Source: Nostoc sp. LPT (GTDB taxonomy: Bacteria; Cyanobacteriota; Cyanobacteriia; Cyanobacteriales; Nostocaceae). Taken from it: a stretch of 64,000 nucleotides of DNA. A model generated the notes under the pieces. That model worked only from the letters and a program-made list of their open reading frames with translations, ran no database searches and had not been told where the DNA came from. Of the stretch, positions 1 to 8,615 are shown piece by piece (position 1 is the stretch's first letter; the number at the start of each line of letters is the position of its first letter). The stretch covers positions 145,889-209,888 of the forward strand of contig NZ_JABXKF010000105.1 of assembly GCF_017115165.1 (NCBI RefSeq), in the 5' to 3' direction. A program made the position numbers and the translations under genes.

Positions 1-6
1 ATATCT

Positions 7-402
7 ATGACTCGTAAAGTAATTAATACTGATAACGCACCCGCACCAGTCGGCCCTTATAATCAAGCGATCGCAGCTTCAGGTCAATTTGTATTCATCG
101 CTGGACAAATTGCCATCGATCCCCGCCTTGGTGATGTCGTCTACACTGATGATGTTAAAAAACAAACTGAGCAAGTATTAGCTAATCTTGAAGCCATCCT
201 CACAGCAGCCGGAGCGACTTTTCAAGATGTGGTAAAAACCACTGTATTTTTAGCTGATATGAATGATTTCGCGGCGGTGAATGCCGTTTATGCTAAATAT
301 TTCCCGGAAGATACAGCCCCAGCGCGAGCTTGTGTCCAAGTATCGCGCTTACCTAAAGATGTGTTGGTAGAGATTGATGCGATCGCTGTGATTAGCGGTT
401 AG
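7..402 (+). CDS. ridA: RidA/YjgF family enamine/imine deaminase
   Basis: A 131-residue protein of the usual length for the Rid family. It has the family landmarks: GPYNQA near residue 16, FIAGQ at 30, and APARACV with the Arg (about residue 107) that binds the carboxylate of the substrate in RidA proteins, followed by a conserved Glu near 122. RidA hydrolyses reactive enamines and imines (for example 2-aminoacrylate) released by PLP enzymes, in the cytosol. The ATG lies 6 bases from the window edge, so its ribosome binding site and promoter are outside. The next gene starts 13 bases downstream on the same strand but looks functionally unrelated. Confidence 0.95.
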   Translation: MTRKVINTDNAPAPVGPYNQAIAASGQFVFIAGQIAIDPRLGDVVYTDDVKKQTEQVLANLEAILTAAGATFQDVVKTTVFLADMNDFAAVNAVYAKYFPEDTAPARACVQVSRLPKDVLVEIDAIAVISG

Positions 403-415
403 GAGAAATAGAATA

Positions 416-670
416 ATGAGCAAAATTTTAACGGTTACATTTGATGGTTCTGTTTTGCGACCAGATATTCCACCTGATTTAGAACCAAACAAACGCTATG
501 TGATTACCATTGTTACTGAGGAAATTAACTCATCTCAAATTAAAGTGGCTGATGCGTGGGATGTATTAGAAGATTTAACTGGAACAGTTGATGCACCCGA
601 AGATTGGGCAAGTCAACATGACCATTACCTGTATGGCATACCAAAACGTCAGCCTGAAATTAACACATGA
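416..670 (+). CDS. Putative type II antitoxin, partner of PIN toxin
   Basis: An 84-residue protein with a short N-terminal beta-rich stretch (LTVTFDGSVLRPD) followed by a polar tail, the layout of small antitoxins encoded just upstream of PIN toxins (AF2212/DUF104-like or related). An AGGAGAAA ribosome binding site sits about 8 bases before the ATG. Its stop overlaps the start of the PIN gene in an ATGA arrangement, so the two are likely translationally coupled. Assignment rests on context and general layout; the exact antitoxin family is not certain. It should neutralise the nuclease and may autoregulate the pair. Confidence 0.65.
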   Translation: MSKILTVTFDGSVLRPDIPPDLEPNKRYVITIVTEEINSSQIKVADAWDVLEDLTGTVDAPEDWASQHDHYLYGIPKRQPEINT

Positions 671-1089
671 CAGGTGAGCGAATATTTTTAGACACTGTTT
701 TTATCCAAGCGTTACTGAATGCACGCGATCAATACCATATCAACGCAAAAATACTGCTACCACGTGTCCGAAATGCTGTAGAAGTATGGGTGACTAAAGC
801 TGTTTTAATCGAAGTTGGTAATGCTTTGAGTGCTTTTAATCGCACAGCTGCGATGCAGTTTATCCAACAGTGCTATCAAACGCCAAATATGTATATTGTG
901 AGTCTAGACACACCACTGTTCAACTATGCTTTACAACTTTATCAGTCTCGTCTAGACAAAACCTGGGGGCTAACTGATTGTATTTCGTTTATTGTCATGC
1001 AAGATCAGGGCTTAATCATTGCAGCAACGGCCGATCAACACTTTGTCCAAGCAGGTTATCGGGCACTTTTGCTGGAAACAGAAGCTTGA
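667..1089 (+). CDS. PIN-domain ribonuclease toxin (VapC-like)
   Basis: A 140-residue protein with all four acidic positions expected of a PIN nuclease: Asp in IFLDT (residue 9), Glu in LIEVGNAL (about 49), Asp in WGLTDCISF and Asp in AATADQHF near the C terminus. PIN toxins of VapBC type cleave RNA using Mg2+. It overlaps the preceding antitoxin gene by 4 bases. This is the only toxin-antitoxin pair in the window in which both reading frames look intact. Confidence 0.85.
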   Translation: MTGERIFLDTVFIQALLNARDQYHINAKILLPRVRNAVEVWVTKAVLIEVGNALSAFNRTAAMQFIQQCYQTPNMYIVSLDTPLFNYALQLYQSRLDKTWGLTDCISFIVMQDQGLIIAATADQHFVQAGYRALLLETEA

Positions 1090-1236
1090 GTTATCATTAC
1101 TTGAAAAATTAGAACTTTAACAGCAGAGTTGGGAATTGGCAATTGCAAGTATTTTTGAGTGTTCCCCTCTGATAAATGCGATCGCCTTTATAACTTTGGG
1201 AATACTGAAATTAAGTACCCTAAAGGAGTATTAAAA

Positions 1237-1710
1237 ATGGCAGAAAATCGCATCAGTGCCAGCCTAGCCCCAGCAGATAAGGAAGTGGTCATGCAAGCGA
1301 TCGCTACAATTAGAGAAAAGTTACCGTTTTTGGTAGATTTGACCCCTGAAGAGCGGCGAACGATGCTGAAGATGGGAGATAAAAGTCGGGCTTTTGTAAG
1401 CAAAGCTTTAGAAGTGGCGACACAGAACCCTAACTTTTTGCCCCGTTCTTTTGATTTAGAAGAGATGCGCCGAGATTTGGAAATATATGAGGACTTGTAT
1501 CCGGTGCTGTTGTCTTTAACTCAACTGCAAGAATTGGTGGATGATACCTGTATAGCCTCTGCTAGCGAAGCTTACGCAGCAGCATTAGCAGTTTATAGCT
1601 ATGCCAAAGCTAGCGGTGATGTCGCAGGTTTGGATGCAGTAATTGATGAGATGGGACGCAGGTTTAACCGCCGTTCTAAGAAAAAGAAACCCGAAGTCTC
1701 AGTTAGCTAA
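1237..1710 (+). CDS. Conserved hypothetical protein, paralogue of 36009-36476
   Basis: 157 residues from the ATG at 1237, which is preceded by AAGGAGTATTAAAA; an upstream extension of the frame to 1159 is not supported by a ribosome binding site. The protein is mostly helical, without signal peptide or membrane segment, and ends in a basic tail (RRFNRRSKKKKP). A paralogue on the other strand at 36009-36476 shares the same length and the stretches MQAI.TIREKLPFL, DKSRAFVSKALE and LLSLTQLQELVDDT. No function recognised. Both paralogues have a 21-bp tandem repeat array downstream. Confidence 0.85.
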   Translation: MAENRISASLAPADKEVVMQAIATIREKLPFLVDLTPEERRTMLKMGDKSRAFVSKALEVATQNPNFLPRSFDLEEMRRDLEIYEDLYPVLLSLTQLQELVDDTCIASASEAYAAALAVYSYAKASGDVAGLDAVIDEMGRRFNRRSKKKKPEVSVS

Positions 1711-1766
1711 AGTTTAAAATAGGCGATCGCAGCAGTTATTAAATAGGTACAATGAGCGTTCTTTGT

Positions 1767-1791
1767 AGGGGCATAATAATGTTATGCCCCT
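1767..1791 (+). terminator. Hairpin after the 1237-1710 gene
   Basis: AGGGGCATA and TATGCCCCT form a 9-bp stem around a 7-base loop, followed by TTTC rather than a long T run. A plausible weak terminator; sequences of this kind are also dispersed in Nostoc intergenic regions. Confidence 0.5.
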
Positions 1792-2029
1792 TTCGCGTCT
1801 TGAATCTAAAGATTTTTGAAACTTGCACAAGCAAGTTTTGTCTGTATAGCCGCAACTTCTTTAGCGCATCTCGTTTATCTAAAATACACTTTGACCTCAC
1901 TTCCATTCCTCTCCCCTACAAGGGGAGAGGCTTTAAATCTTACTCCCCAACGCTAGTAGGGAAGGGGCTAGGGGTTAGGTCTATATTAGACTCCACCGAG
2001 AAGCACTAAGTCGCCAGGACATTTTTCAG
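1792..2029. other. Non-coding gap with dispersed repeat sequence
   Basis: No convincing gene. It contains a CTCCCCTACAAGGGGAGAG inverted repeat near 1911-1930 and a GGGGCTAGGGGTTAGG tract, typical of dispersed intergenic repeats in filamentous cyanobacteria. An 85-codon frame here has repeat-derived composition and no ribosome binding site. Confidence 0.5.
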
Positions 2030-2255
2030 CCTCAGAAGGTCAACGTCGAGCCTCAGAAGGTCAACATTGAACCTCAGAAGGTCAACATTGAGCCTCAGAA
2101 GGTCAACATTGAGCCTCAGAAGGTCAACATCGAGCTTCAGAAGGTCAACATTGAACCTCAAAAGGTCAACATTGAACCTCAGAAGGTCAACATTGAGCTT
2201 CAGAAGGTCAACATCGAGCCTCAGAAGGTCAATATTGAGCTTCAGAAGGTCAATA
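2030..2255 (+). repeat. 21-bp tandem array 1 (about 10.8 copies)
   Basis: Direct 21-bp units starting CCTCAGAAGGTCAAC, tiled without spacer from 2030 to 2255. Units differ mainly at C/T in position 2, A/G in position 6 and the last six bases (ATTGAG, ATCGAG, ATTGAA, GTCGAG). Because 21 is a multiple of 3, frames run open as heptapeptide repeats (LRRSTLS or EPQKVNI), but none has a good start. The array ends 101 bases before the STAND gene at 2357. A second array of the same unit lies before the paralogous STAND gene (9083-9267). Confidence 0.95.
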
Positions 2256-2356
2256 TATATAAAATTACCTAAAAAAAAATTAATAAATTCTGAAATATAG
2301 AGTGTGTATTTAGTAGTTATTCTGTAAGCATTAGCACCTTAAAATTTAATTTTGTA

Positions 2357-5026
2357 ATGAACCCATATAACAAGCCCAGGAATCTACAAGATATTATTAA
2401 GCAACGTCAGCAATTAGGTTTTGTGGGTCGTGAAGACCAAACCAATCAATTTCGCCAAAATCTGGCATTGCATGTAGAAGACGATCGCCGTCATTTTTTG
2501 TATAACATTTGGGGTGAAGGCGGGGTTGGTAAAAGCACACTTGTACGACAGTTTCGCAAAATTGCTGAAGAAGCAAAAAATATTACGGCTTATATAGATG
2601 AAGCTGAAAAAACTGTCCCAGAAATTATGGGTCGTCTAGCTGAAGACTTGGAACGGCAAGGTCACAAATTGCCGCAGTTTACAGAACGCTACAAAGTTTA
2701 CCGTCAAAAGCGCCAAGAATTAGAAACTGATCCAGAAGCTCCTCAAGGCTTTTCGGCTTTTGTAGGCAAAACTGTAGTTAAAACTGGTGTGCGTCTGGCG
2801 CGTCGAGTTCCCATTGGCGGTGCTGTCTTTGACTTTGTAGATGAGGATGCTTTGGCTACCCAAGCCGGAGAATGGGCATCTTATGTTGCAAAGAAAATAA
2901 CAAATAAAGATGAGGTGCGCTTAGTTCAAGAACCTGTAGAAATCCTAACCCCGCTATTTTTGCAAGATATTTTTAAAATTGCCGATAAAACTGCTGTTGT
3001 TTTGTTTTTTGATACTTATGAACGCACTGGGGAATTCCTAGATAACTGGCTACGAGAAATTTTGGAGGGTCGCCACGGTGAAGTGTCTCTCAATATATTG
3101 ATAACCATCGCCGGTCGCCAGGAATTAGATAAAAATTATTGGGCACCTTACGAGGGGTTAATTGTTCGTTTCCCTCTGGAAGCCTTTACAGAAGAAGAAG
3201 CCCAACAATATCTAACTCGCAAAGGCATTACAGACAATCGCATTATTGAAGTGATTTTGCGCCTTTCTGGAAATTTGCCGTTGCTGATGGGAATGCTAGC
3301 AGATGCTCATCCCAATGACCCTAACCAAGTAGTTGAGCCTAGCAGCAGTGCTGTACAATGCTTTTTAAAATGGATTGATGACCCCAAGCGGCGACAAGTT
3401 GCTCTCGATGCTGCCATTCCTGGGTGCTTGAATCGAGATGTTATAGCCAAATTAAGAGGAGAACAAGAAGCTGATGAGCTATTTACTTGGCTGAAAGAAA
3501 CATCCTTTGTCAATGAACGCTCTGATGGCTGGGCTTATCATGATATCGTTAAAACCCAAATGTTACGCCACAAGCGCCTTTCATCGCCGCAAGGTTGGGC
3601 TGACATACATGGTAAGTTAGCAGACTATTATGACAGCCTGCGGAACGATCTGCAATTGGACGAAGAAAATAAACAGCGCCATCCTAGCTGGCAAAGTCAC
3701 ACATTAAACGTGTTGTACCACAACTTATGTCAGTCACCGCAAAGGAATTTATCTGTATCTCTCAATGAATTTCTTGCTGCACTCAAAAATAAACGCAAAT
3801 TTGCCCAACAATATGCAGAAACGATGCTTCAGGCTGGTAAAGATGCGGATTCCTCTGAAGTTCAGCGTTGGGGTGAGCAACTAGCTAGTGGGTTAAAAGC
3901 TTATGAGGAGAACCTTTATCAACTTACATTAGAAATGTTTACCGCAGTCCTACAAAATTCTAGGATTGAAGTTAAATGGCAACCAATTGCTCTAGGTTGG
4001 CGCGGTCAAACTTACCGCTTAATGAAGCGTTACCCAGAAGCCTTACAAGATATTGATCGCGCAATTGAACTTAACCCCAAACTTGACTGGGCGATCGCAC
4101 GTCGCGGTGAAACTTATCACTCAATGAAGCGTTACCCAGAAGCCCTACAAGACTTTGACCGCGCAATTGAACTTAACCCCAAATATGACTGGGCGATCGC
4201 ACTTCGTGGTCTAACTTTCTGCTTAATGGAGCGTTACCCAGAAGCCCTAGAAGATATTGACCGCGCAATTGAACTTAACCCCAAACTTGACTGGTCGATC
4301 GCACATCGCGGTCTAACTTATCACTCAATGAAGCGTTACCCAGAAGCCTTACAAGATTTTGACCGCGCGATTGAACTTAACCCCAAACTTGACTGGGCGA
4401 TCGCAAGTCGCGGTGAAACTTATCGCTTAATGGAGCGTTACCCAGAAGCCCTACAAGATTTTGACCGCGCGATTGAACTTAACCCCAAACTTGACTGGGC
4501 GATCGCAAGTCGCGGTGAAACTTATCGCTTAATGGAGCGTTACCCAGAAGCCCTACAAGATTTTGACCGCGCGATTGAACTTAACCCCAAACTTGACTGG
4601 GCGATCGCACGTCGCGGTCAAACTTACCTGATGCTTAAGCTATATAATGAGGCTCTCGCAGATTTCAACCGCGCTATTAACTTAGATTCTGACAGTAATT
4701 GGAGATTGTATAATCGTGCTTTAGCCTACCAAGCCCTTAACCAACCAGATAAAGCATGGGCTGACCTATCACTTGCCATCAAGCTTGCTAAACAGCATTA
4801 CGAAAAAGATGCTAAAGACTGGTCTAATACCTTTAACTTAGCCCTTTACTATTTAGCTGCTCAATATCATCAACCAGCAGAGCGGTTATATCTCCATGTT
4901 TTATCTCAAGGTGCTTCCTCAGAATCTATTCGTGAAGCTATCCAAGACCTAAATGACTTTTTAACCGTGTTCCCTGACCATATGCAGGCTACATCCATAC
5001 GACGGTTGTTGCATTCTCTAACTTAG
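2357..5026 (+). CDS. STAND-type P-loop NTPase with C-terminal TPR repeats
   Basis: 889 residues, no signal peptide. The N-terminal FVGREDQ motif precedes Walker A GEGGVGKST (about residues 51-59); Walker B is VVLFFDT (about 213-219), followed by an AGRQELD sensor-like strand and a helical region typical of NB-ARC/AAA STAND proteins. Residues about 553-790 hold TPR units of 34 residues (RYPEALQD.DRAIELNP), the first six nearly identical. STAND NTPases act as ligand-triggered switches, with the repeat tail usually sensing. No separate N-terminal effector is seen, so it may be a regulator or recruit a partner. Its paralogue at 9367 is very similar over the first ~520 residues. Genes of this type occur in defence and signalling; the role here is inferred. 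Confidence 0.85.
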   Translation: MNPYNKPRNLQDIIKQRQQLGFVGREDQTNQFRQNLALHVEDDRRHFLYNIWGEGGVGKSTLVRQFRKIAEEAKNITAYIDEAEKTVPEIMGRLAEDLERQGHKLPQFTERYKVYRQKRQELETDPEAPQGFSAFVGKTVVKTGVRLARRVPIGGAVFDFVDEDALATQAGEWASYVAKKITNKDEVRLVQEPVEILTPLFLQDIFKIADKTAVVLFFDTYERTGEFLDNWLREILEGRHGEVSLNILITIAGRQELDKNYWAPYEGLIVRFPLEAFTEEEAQQYLTRKGITDNRIIEVILRLSGNLPLLMGMLADAHPNDPNQVVEPSSSAVQCFLKWIDDPKRRQVALDAAIPGCLNRDVIAKLRGEQEADELFTWLKETSFVNERSDGWAYHDIVKTQMLRHKRLSSPQGWADIHGKLADYYDSLRNDLQLDEENKQRHPSWQSHTLNVLYHNLCQSPQRNLSVSLNEFLAALKNKRKFAQQYAETMLQAGKDADSSEVQRWGEQLASGLKAYEENLYQLTLEMFTAVLQNSRIEVKWQPIALGWRGQTYRLMKRYPEALQDIDRAIELNPKLDWAIARRGETYHSMKRYPEALQDFDRAIELNPKYDWAIALRGLTFCLMERYPEALEDIDRAIELNPKLDWSIAHRGLTYHSMKRYPEALQDFDRAIELNPKLDWAIASRGETYRLMERYPEALQDFDRAIELNPKLDWAIASRGETYRLMERYPEALQDFDRAIELNPKLDWAIARRGQTYLMLKLYNEALADFNRAINLDSDSNWRLYNRALAYQALNQPDKAWADLSLAIKLAKQHYEKDAKDWSNTFNLALYYLAAQYHQPAERLYLHVLSQGASSESIREAIQDLNDFLTVFPDHMQATSIRRLLHSLT
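4016..4627 (+). repeat. 102-bp tandem repeats encoding TPR units
   Basis: Six consecutive 102-bp units (starting 4016, 4118, 4220, 4322, 4424, 4526) each encode one 34-residue TPR. Units five and six differ at only three bases. Most units carry a HIP1 octamer GCGATCGC at the same place. The near identity points to recent expansion by unequal recombination; the paralogue at 9367 has almost none of these units. Confidence 0.9.
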
Positions 5027-5046
5027 GTCATGTAATTTCCACTAGA

Positions 5047-5208
5047 AATATCAAGCGATGCCTGCGGCGGGCTATGCCTATGCTACTACTACTTTGCTCT
5101 TATCATGAGAAACTGTAGGCGATCGCTAAACCTAATTGCGTACAAATATTAAGCGATGCCTGCGGTTTTTGCTAGCCTACACTACTACTACTTTGTCTTT
5201 CTCATGAC
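5047..5208. repeat. Two imperfect direct copies of an intergenic repeat
   Basis: AAGCGATGCCTGCGG followed by CTACTACTACTTTG and TCATGA occurs at about 5053-5107 and again at about 5150-5207, separated by a stretch with GGCGATCGC. A shorter related copy lies at 8238-8299 after the NACHT gene, and the core GCGATGCCTGCGGCGG recurs at 57977. This looks like a dispersed Nostoc intergenic repeat. Confidence 0.75.
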
Positions 5209-5222
5209 AAAAGAGGGATATA

Positions 5223-8135
5223 TTGACTCAGTACATCTACCAGCAGCATACAACAGCTATGAGCAATACCTCTGGATTTTCAGTCAGCAAGCCTGTTGCA
5301 TTATGGAATAAACCTATTAAAGCTGACTTTAAAGAACTATTCAAATCACTAAGCAAAGGTGTGATAGATGGGGTTTTGGGTAAGTGGGAAGAGGTAGCCA
5401 AAGATGCTGTAGAAGCTACAGCAGCACTAGGTTTAGCAGCAGCACCAGAGGAAGTTGCTTGGTTACTAATTTACCGTTCTTTGGTAGAAGCAATAGTGAG
5501 TTTGGTGAAAGGAAATCAAGAGTTACTGTTTGAAAAACCAAACGAAAAGGATCTTGAGCTATTGTGCGATCGCCTCAACCATTCCCTAGAAAGTATAGAA
5601 TTGCGTATTGACCAAGATTTTTTTAGCCATCCCAAAGATTTACCGATTCTGGAAGCGATTAAAACTGCTTTTGCCGACTGGTTAAAATACTTTAGCGTCA
5701 ATCAAGCTCAAGCACAGACAATTAGTCATCGTCTTCCTACCTATTTTGTATATGCCCTACATGAAGAGTGGGCAAAACATCCAGAAAAATATGCTTGTTT
5801 AAAAGCAAAACTCGATACCCCCTTTACTCAAGCCAATGAACGGGAACAGTCATGGCAGCGTTATTTAGCTTGGCTACAAAAACAGGTTGAAGAACCGATG
5901 CTTTTAGAAGCTTTTGGTTTAAAACAGGTTTATGTTCCCTTACGCGCCTACTATAAGCAGAAAGTTGCGGGTGAAAAGTCAGAAGAATTTGAACGCCGAC
6001 TGAGAGAAGATGATAAATATCAGCGAGTTGTGCTTGATTTAGAAACTGAACTAGAAGCTTGGTTAGAAAAAGGCGATCGCAATGATGCCATTAGAGTAAT
6101 TAGTGGTGACCCAGGAAGTGGTAAATCTTCCTTTGCCAAAATCTTTGCAGCTAACCAAGCAGAAAAAGGGAAAACTCCGGTTCTATTTATACCTTTGCAC
6201 TATTTTGAACCCTCGGATGATTTAGTTGATGCAGTTGGTAAATTTGTGCGAGACGATGGCTTTCTCAGATATAACCCCCTAGAGAAAGATAAAGCTGATT
6301 CACACTTACTGATTATCTTCGATGGTTTAGATGAGCTTGCGATGCGGGGCAAAATTGCCACTGAGATTGCTCAACAATTTGTGCGTGAAGTCCAAAGAAA
6401 AGTAGAGCGGTTTAATGTTCGTGAAACTTGCTTACAAGTATTAATCAGTGGTCGAGAATTGGTAGTACAGGCAAATAGTAGCGACTTTCGCCAACCACAG
6501 CAAATCTTGCATATCTTGCCTTATTTTGTTCCTAAAGATGAGAGAAAGAATTACATTGACGAGCAAAACTTGTTGCAGCAAGATCAACGTCAGATTTGGT
6601 GGCAGAAATACGGCAATGCTAGCGGAAGGGGATATGATTGCTTACCAAAAGAGTTAAACCAAGATAACCTGATAGAAATTACTGCTCAACCCTTGCTGAA
6701 TTACTTGGTAGCATTGAGTTTTGACCAACAAAATAAATTTCCTACAGACGGCAACCTGAATGCAATTTATGCCAATTTGCTCACAGCAGTTTATCAACGC
6801 GGTTGGGATAGTCATCAACATGCGGCTCTTCATGGAATTAAGGAAAAAGACTTTGTTCGCATCCTCGAAGAAATTGCTTTAGCTTCTTGGCATGGAGATG
6901 GACGAACAACAACAGTTAGAGAGATTGAAGCCCATTGTGAAAACAGCAGTTTAAAGAGTCTTTTAGACAAGTTTCAGGAAAGTGCAAAGTTAGGCGTAAC
7001 TCGTCTTTTGACTGCCTTTTATTTTCGGGAGAGTGGAGTTAAAGAACAGGAAAAAACTTTTGAATTCACTCACAAAAGTTTTGGTGAATATTTGACAGCA
7101 AAACGCATCGTGCGAGAAATTAAACTCATTCATAAAAAGCTGAAGGATGGCCAGGATGATCCAGATGAAGGATGGGATGAGCGCGAGGCTTTAAAAAGGT
7201 GGGCAATTCTCTGCGGTGCATCCCCTATGGATGAATACCTTTTTAACTTTGTTTTGGATGAAATGCGTTTACAGAATGTATCGGATGTTAGGAATTGGCA
7301 GCAGACATTATGCCATCTGATTGGTTTTATGTTGCGTCATGGAATGCCAATGGAATACTTGACTCCCAGACCTGATTTTCAAGAAGAAAATAGACAAGCA
7401 CGAAATGCAGAAGAAGCGTTGTTAGCTGTCTTAAATGCTTGCGCTAGAGTGACAAAAATAGTTTCAAAAATTAAATGGCATATTCCTGAAGTTTTCGGTA
7501 TCTGGATTTCCCGCTTGCAAGGGCAAAGAATTATTACTGATGCTGATGTGTTTTGCTTGAATTGCCTGAGTTTTTTAGATTTGCAAGGTTGCGTTTTAGT
7601 TTTTAAAGACTTTGCTCAGGCGAATCTTCAAGGGGCAAATCTTGTACGGACGAATCTTCAAGAAGCGAATCTTGTACGGGCGAATCTTCGAGGCGCGAAT
7701 CTTCGAGGCGCGAATCTTCGAGGCGCGAATCTTGTACGGGCGAATCTTATAGAAACGAATCTTCAAGGGGCGAATCTTCGAGGCGCGAATCTTGAACTGG
7801 CGAATCTTGAACGAGCAAATCTTGTACGAGCAAATCTTGTACGAGCAAATCTTGTACGAGCAAATCTTGAACGGGTGAATCTTTTACAGGCGAATCTTGT
7901 AGAAGCGAATCTTGAAGGGGCATATCTTGTACGGGCGTATCTTGGAGGAGCGAATCTTGTAGAGGCATATTTTCAACAGGCGAATCTTGTAGAGGCAAAT
8001 CTTCAAGGGGCGAATCTTCAAGGGGTGAATCTTGAAGGAGTGAATCTTCAAGGGGTGAATCTTCAAGGGACGTATCTTGAGGGCGAAAACTTAGCAGACT
8101 TGAATGAAGATTCAGGTTTAGACTCTGATGAGTGA
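5223..8135 (+). CDS. NACHT-domain NTPase with C-terminal pentapeptide repeats
   Basis: 970 residues from TTG 5223, chosen because AGAGGG lies five bases upstream; ATG 5259 has no ribosome binding site. Residues 1-290 are helical, like the N-terminal helical domains of bacterial NACHT proteins. Walker A GDPGSGKSS is near residue 295, Walker B LLIIFDGLDEL near 362-372 (DGLDE is the extended NACHT Walker B), and FEFTHKSFGEYLTA near 620 matches a NACHT-associated helical motif. Residues about 795-960 are pentapeptide repeats of A(N/Y)L type, forming a right-handed beta helix. Bacterial NACHT proteins are antiphage sensors in several systems; here that is an inference. It lies between two paralogous STAND genes on the same strand. 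Confidence 0.85.
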   Translation: MTQYIYQQHTTAMSNTSGFSVSKPVALWNKPIKADFKELFKSLSKGVIDGVLGKWEEVAKDAVEATAALGLAAAPEEVAWLLIYRSLVEAIVSLVKGNQELLFEKPNEKDLELLCDRLNHSLESIELRIDQDFFSHPKDLPILEAIKTAFADWLKYFSVNQAQAQTISHRLPTYFVYALHEEWAKHPEKYACLKAKLDTPFTQANEREQSWQRYLAWLQKQVEEPMLLEAFGLKQVYVPLRAYYKQKVAGEKSEEFERRLREDDKYQRVVLDLETELEAWLEKGDRNDAIRVISGDPGSGKSSFAKIFAANQAEKGKTPVLFIPLHYFEPSDDLVDAVGKFVRDDGFLRYNPLEKDKADSHLLIIFDGLDELAMRGKIATEIAQQFVREVQRKVERFNVRETCLQVLISGRELVVQANSSDFRQPQQILHILPYFVPKDERKNYIDEQNLLQQDQRQIWWQKYGNASGRGYDCLPKELNQDNLIEITAQPLLNYLVALSFDQQNKFPTDGNLNAIYANLLTAVYQRGWDSHQHAALHGIKEKDFVRILEEIALASWHGDGRTTTVREIEAHCENSSLKSLLDKFQESAKLGVTRLLTAFYFRESGVKEQEKTFEFTHKSFGEYLTAKRIVREIKLIHKKLKDGQDDPDEGWDEREALKRWAILCGASPMDEYLFNFVLDEMRLQNVSDVRNWQQTLCHLIGFMLRHGMPMEYLTPRPDFQEENRQARNAEEALLAVLNACARVTKIVSKIKWHIPEVFGIWISRLQGQRIITDADVFCLNCLSFLDLQGCVLVFKDFAQANLQGANLVRTNLQEANLVRANLRGANLRGANLRGANLVRANLIETNLQGANLRGANLELANLERANLVRANLVRANLVRANLERVNLLQANLVEANLEGAYLVRAYLGGANLVEAYFQQANLVEANLQGANLQGVNLEGVNLQGVNLQGTYLEGENLADLNEDSGLDSDE
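7605..8085 (+). repeat. 15-bp imperfect repeats encoding pentapeptides
   Basis: About thirty degenerate 15-bp units with core GCGAATCTT encode A-N-L-x-x pentapeptides of the NACHT protein. Several adjacent units are identical (CGAGGCGCGAATCTT and GTACGAGCAAATCTT runs), indicating recent slippage or unequal exchange. The opposite strand is open here only because the repeat lacks stops. Confidence 0.9.
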
Positions 8136-8369
8136 CTTCCAAACATTAAGAATTTGTAAAGTGCATTACATTCTTAATGCATCATTCTAAATACTTTCGA
8201 TGCGTTACGCTGCTGCTAACACATCCTAGCAAACCAGCGAACGTAATTGCATACAAATATTAAGCGATTTCTCCTTCTCATGACAATGTGTAGGCGATCG
8301 CTTCATTCCCAACTTTTGCAAATGCTGGGCAAAAATTACCCCTGAAAGTAAAAACCCTACACTGCGTTG

Positions 8370-8615
8370 TTAATCTGTAGGTAATTGATCGTAAGATTCC
8401 GGTTCAATATCTGGTACTTTCGCTAAAACTGCGTCGTATTTTTCTCGACTGCCTCGCTTTGCTAATTCCCCTAGATAAATTTCAGTTGTTAGTGCAGCGA
8501 TTTTTTCCGCAACTGCTGTCGCCACAAACTGATCGATAGAAATGCCGTCTTGTTTGGCAAGTTCCTGCAAACTTTTGTATAAAGAGTCAGGAAGCTGGAC
8601 GCTGAGGTTGCTCAT
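8370..8615 (-). CDS. RHH/CopG-like antitoxin, partner of broken PIN toxin
   Basis: 81 residues. The N terminus SNLSVQLPDSLYKSLQELAKQDG followed by SIDQFVATAVAEKI is a ribbon-helix-helix pattern: one strand, then two helices. It overlaps the 3' end of the PIN toxin frame by 29 bases, giving a toxin-first order that is common for this cyanobacterial PIN/RHH pair. It should bind DNA upstream of the pair and neutralise the nuclease. The toxin partner lacks a proper start, so this antitoxin may be an orphan. Confidence 0.8.
   Translation of the reverse strand: MSNLSVQLPDSLYKSLQELAKQDGISIDQFVATAVAEKIAALTTEIYLGELAKRGSREKYDAVLAKVPDIEPESYDQLPTD

Noticed and set aside
2030..2255. CRISPR array
   Set aside because: Units are contiguous without spacers, and no cas genes are present in the window. 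The same holds for 9083-9267 and 35751-35947.
2067..2300. Heptapeptide-repeat ORFs over array 1 (and 9070-9322 over array 2)
   Set aside because: Frames are open only because a stop-free 21-bp unit is repeated; they start with weak codons inside the array and lack ribosome binding sites. Kept as repeats, with the coding option mentioned in findings.
7747..8142. 131-codon ORF opposite the pentapeptide region
   Set aside because: A mirror of the 15-bp repeat with no stops; composition (PLEDSPLQDS) is repeat-derived and no ribosome binding site is visible.
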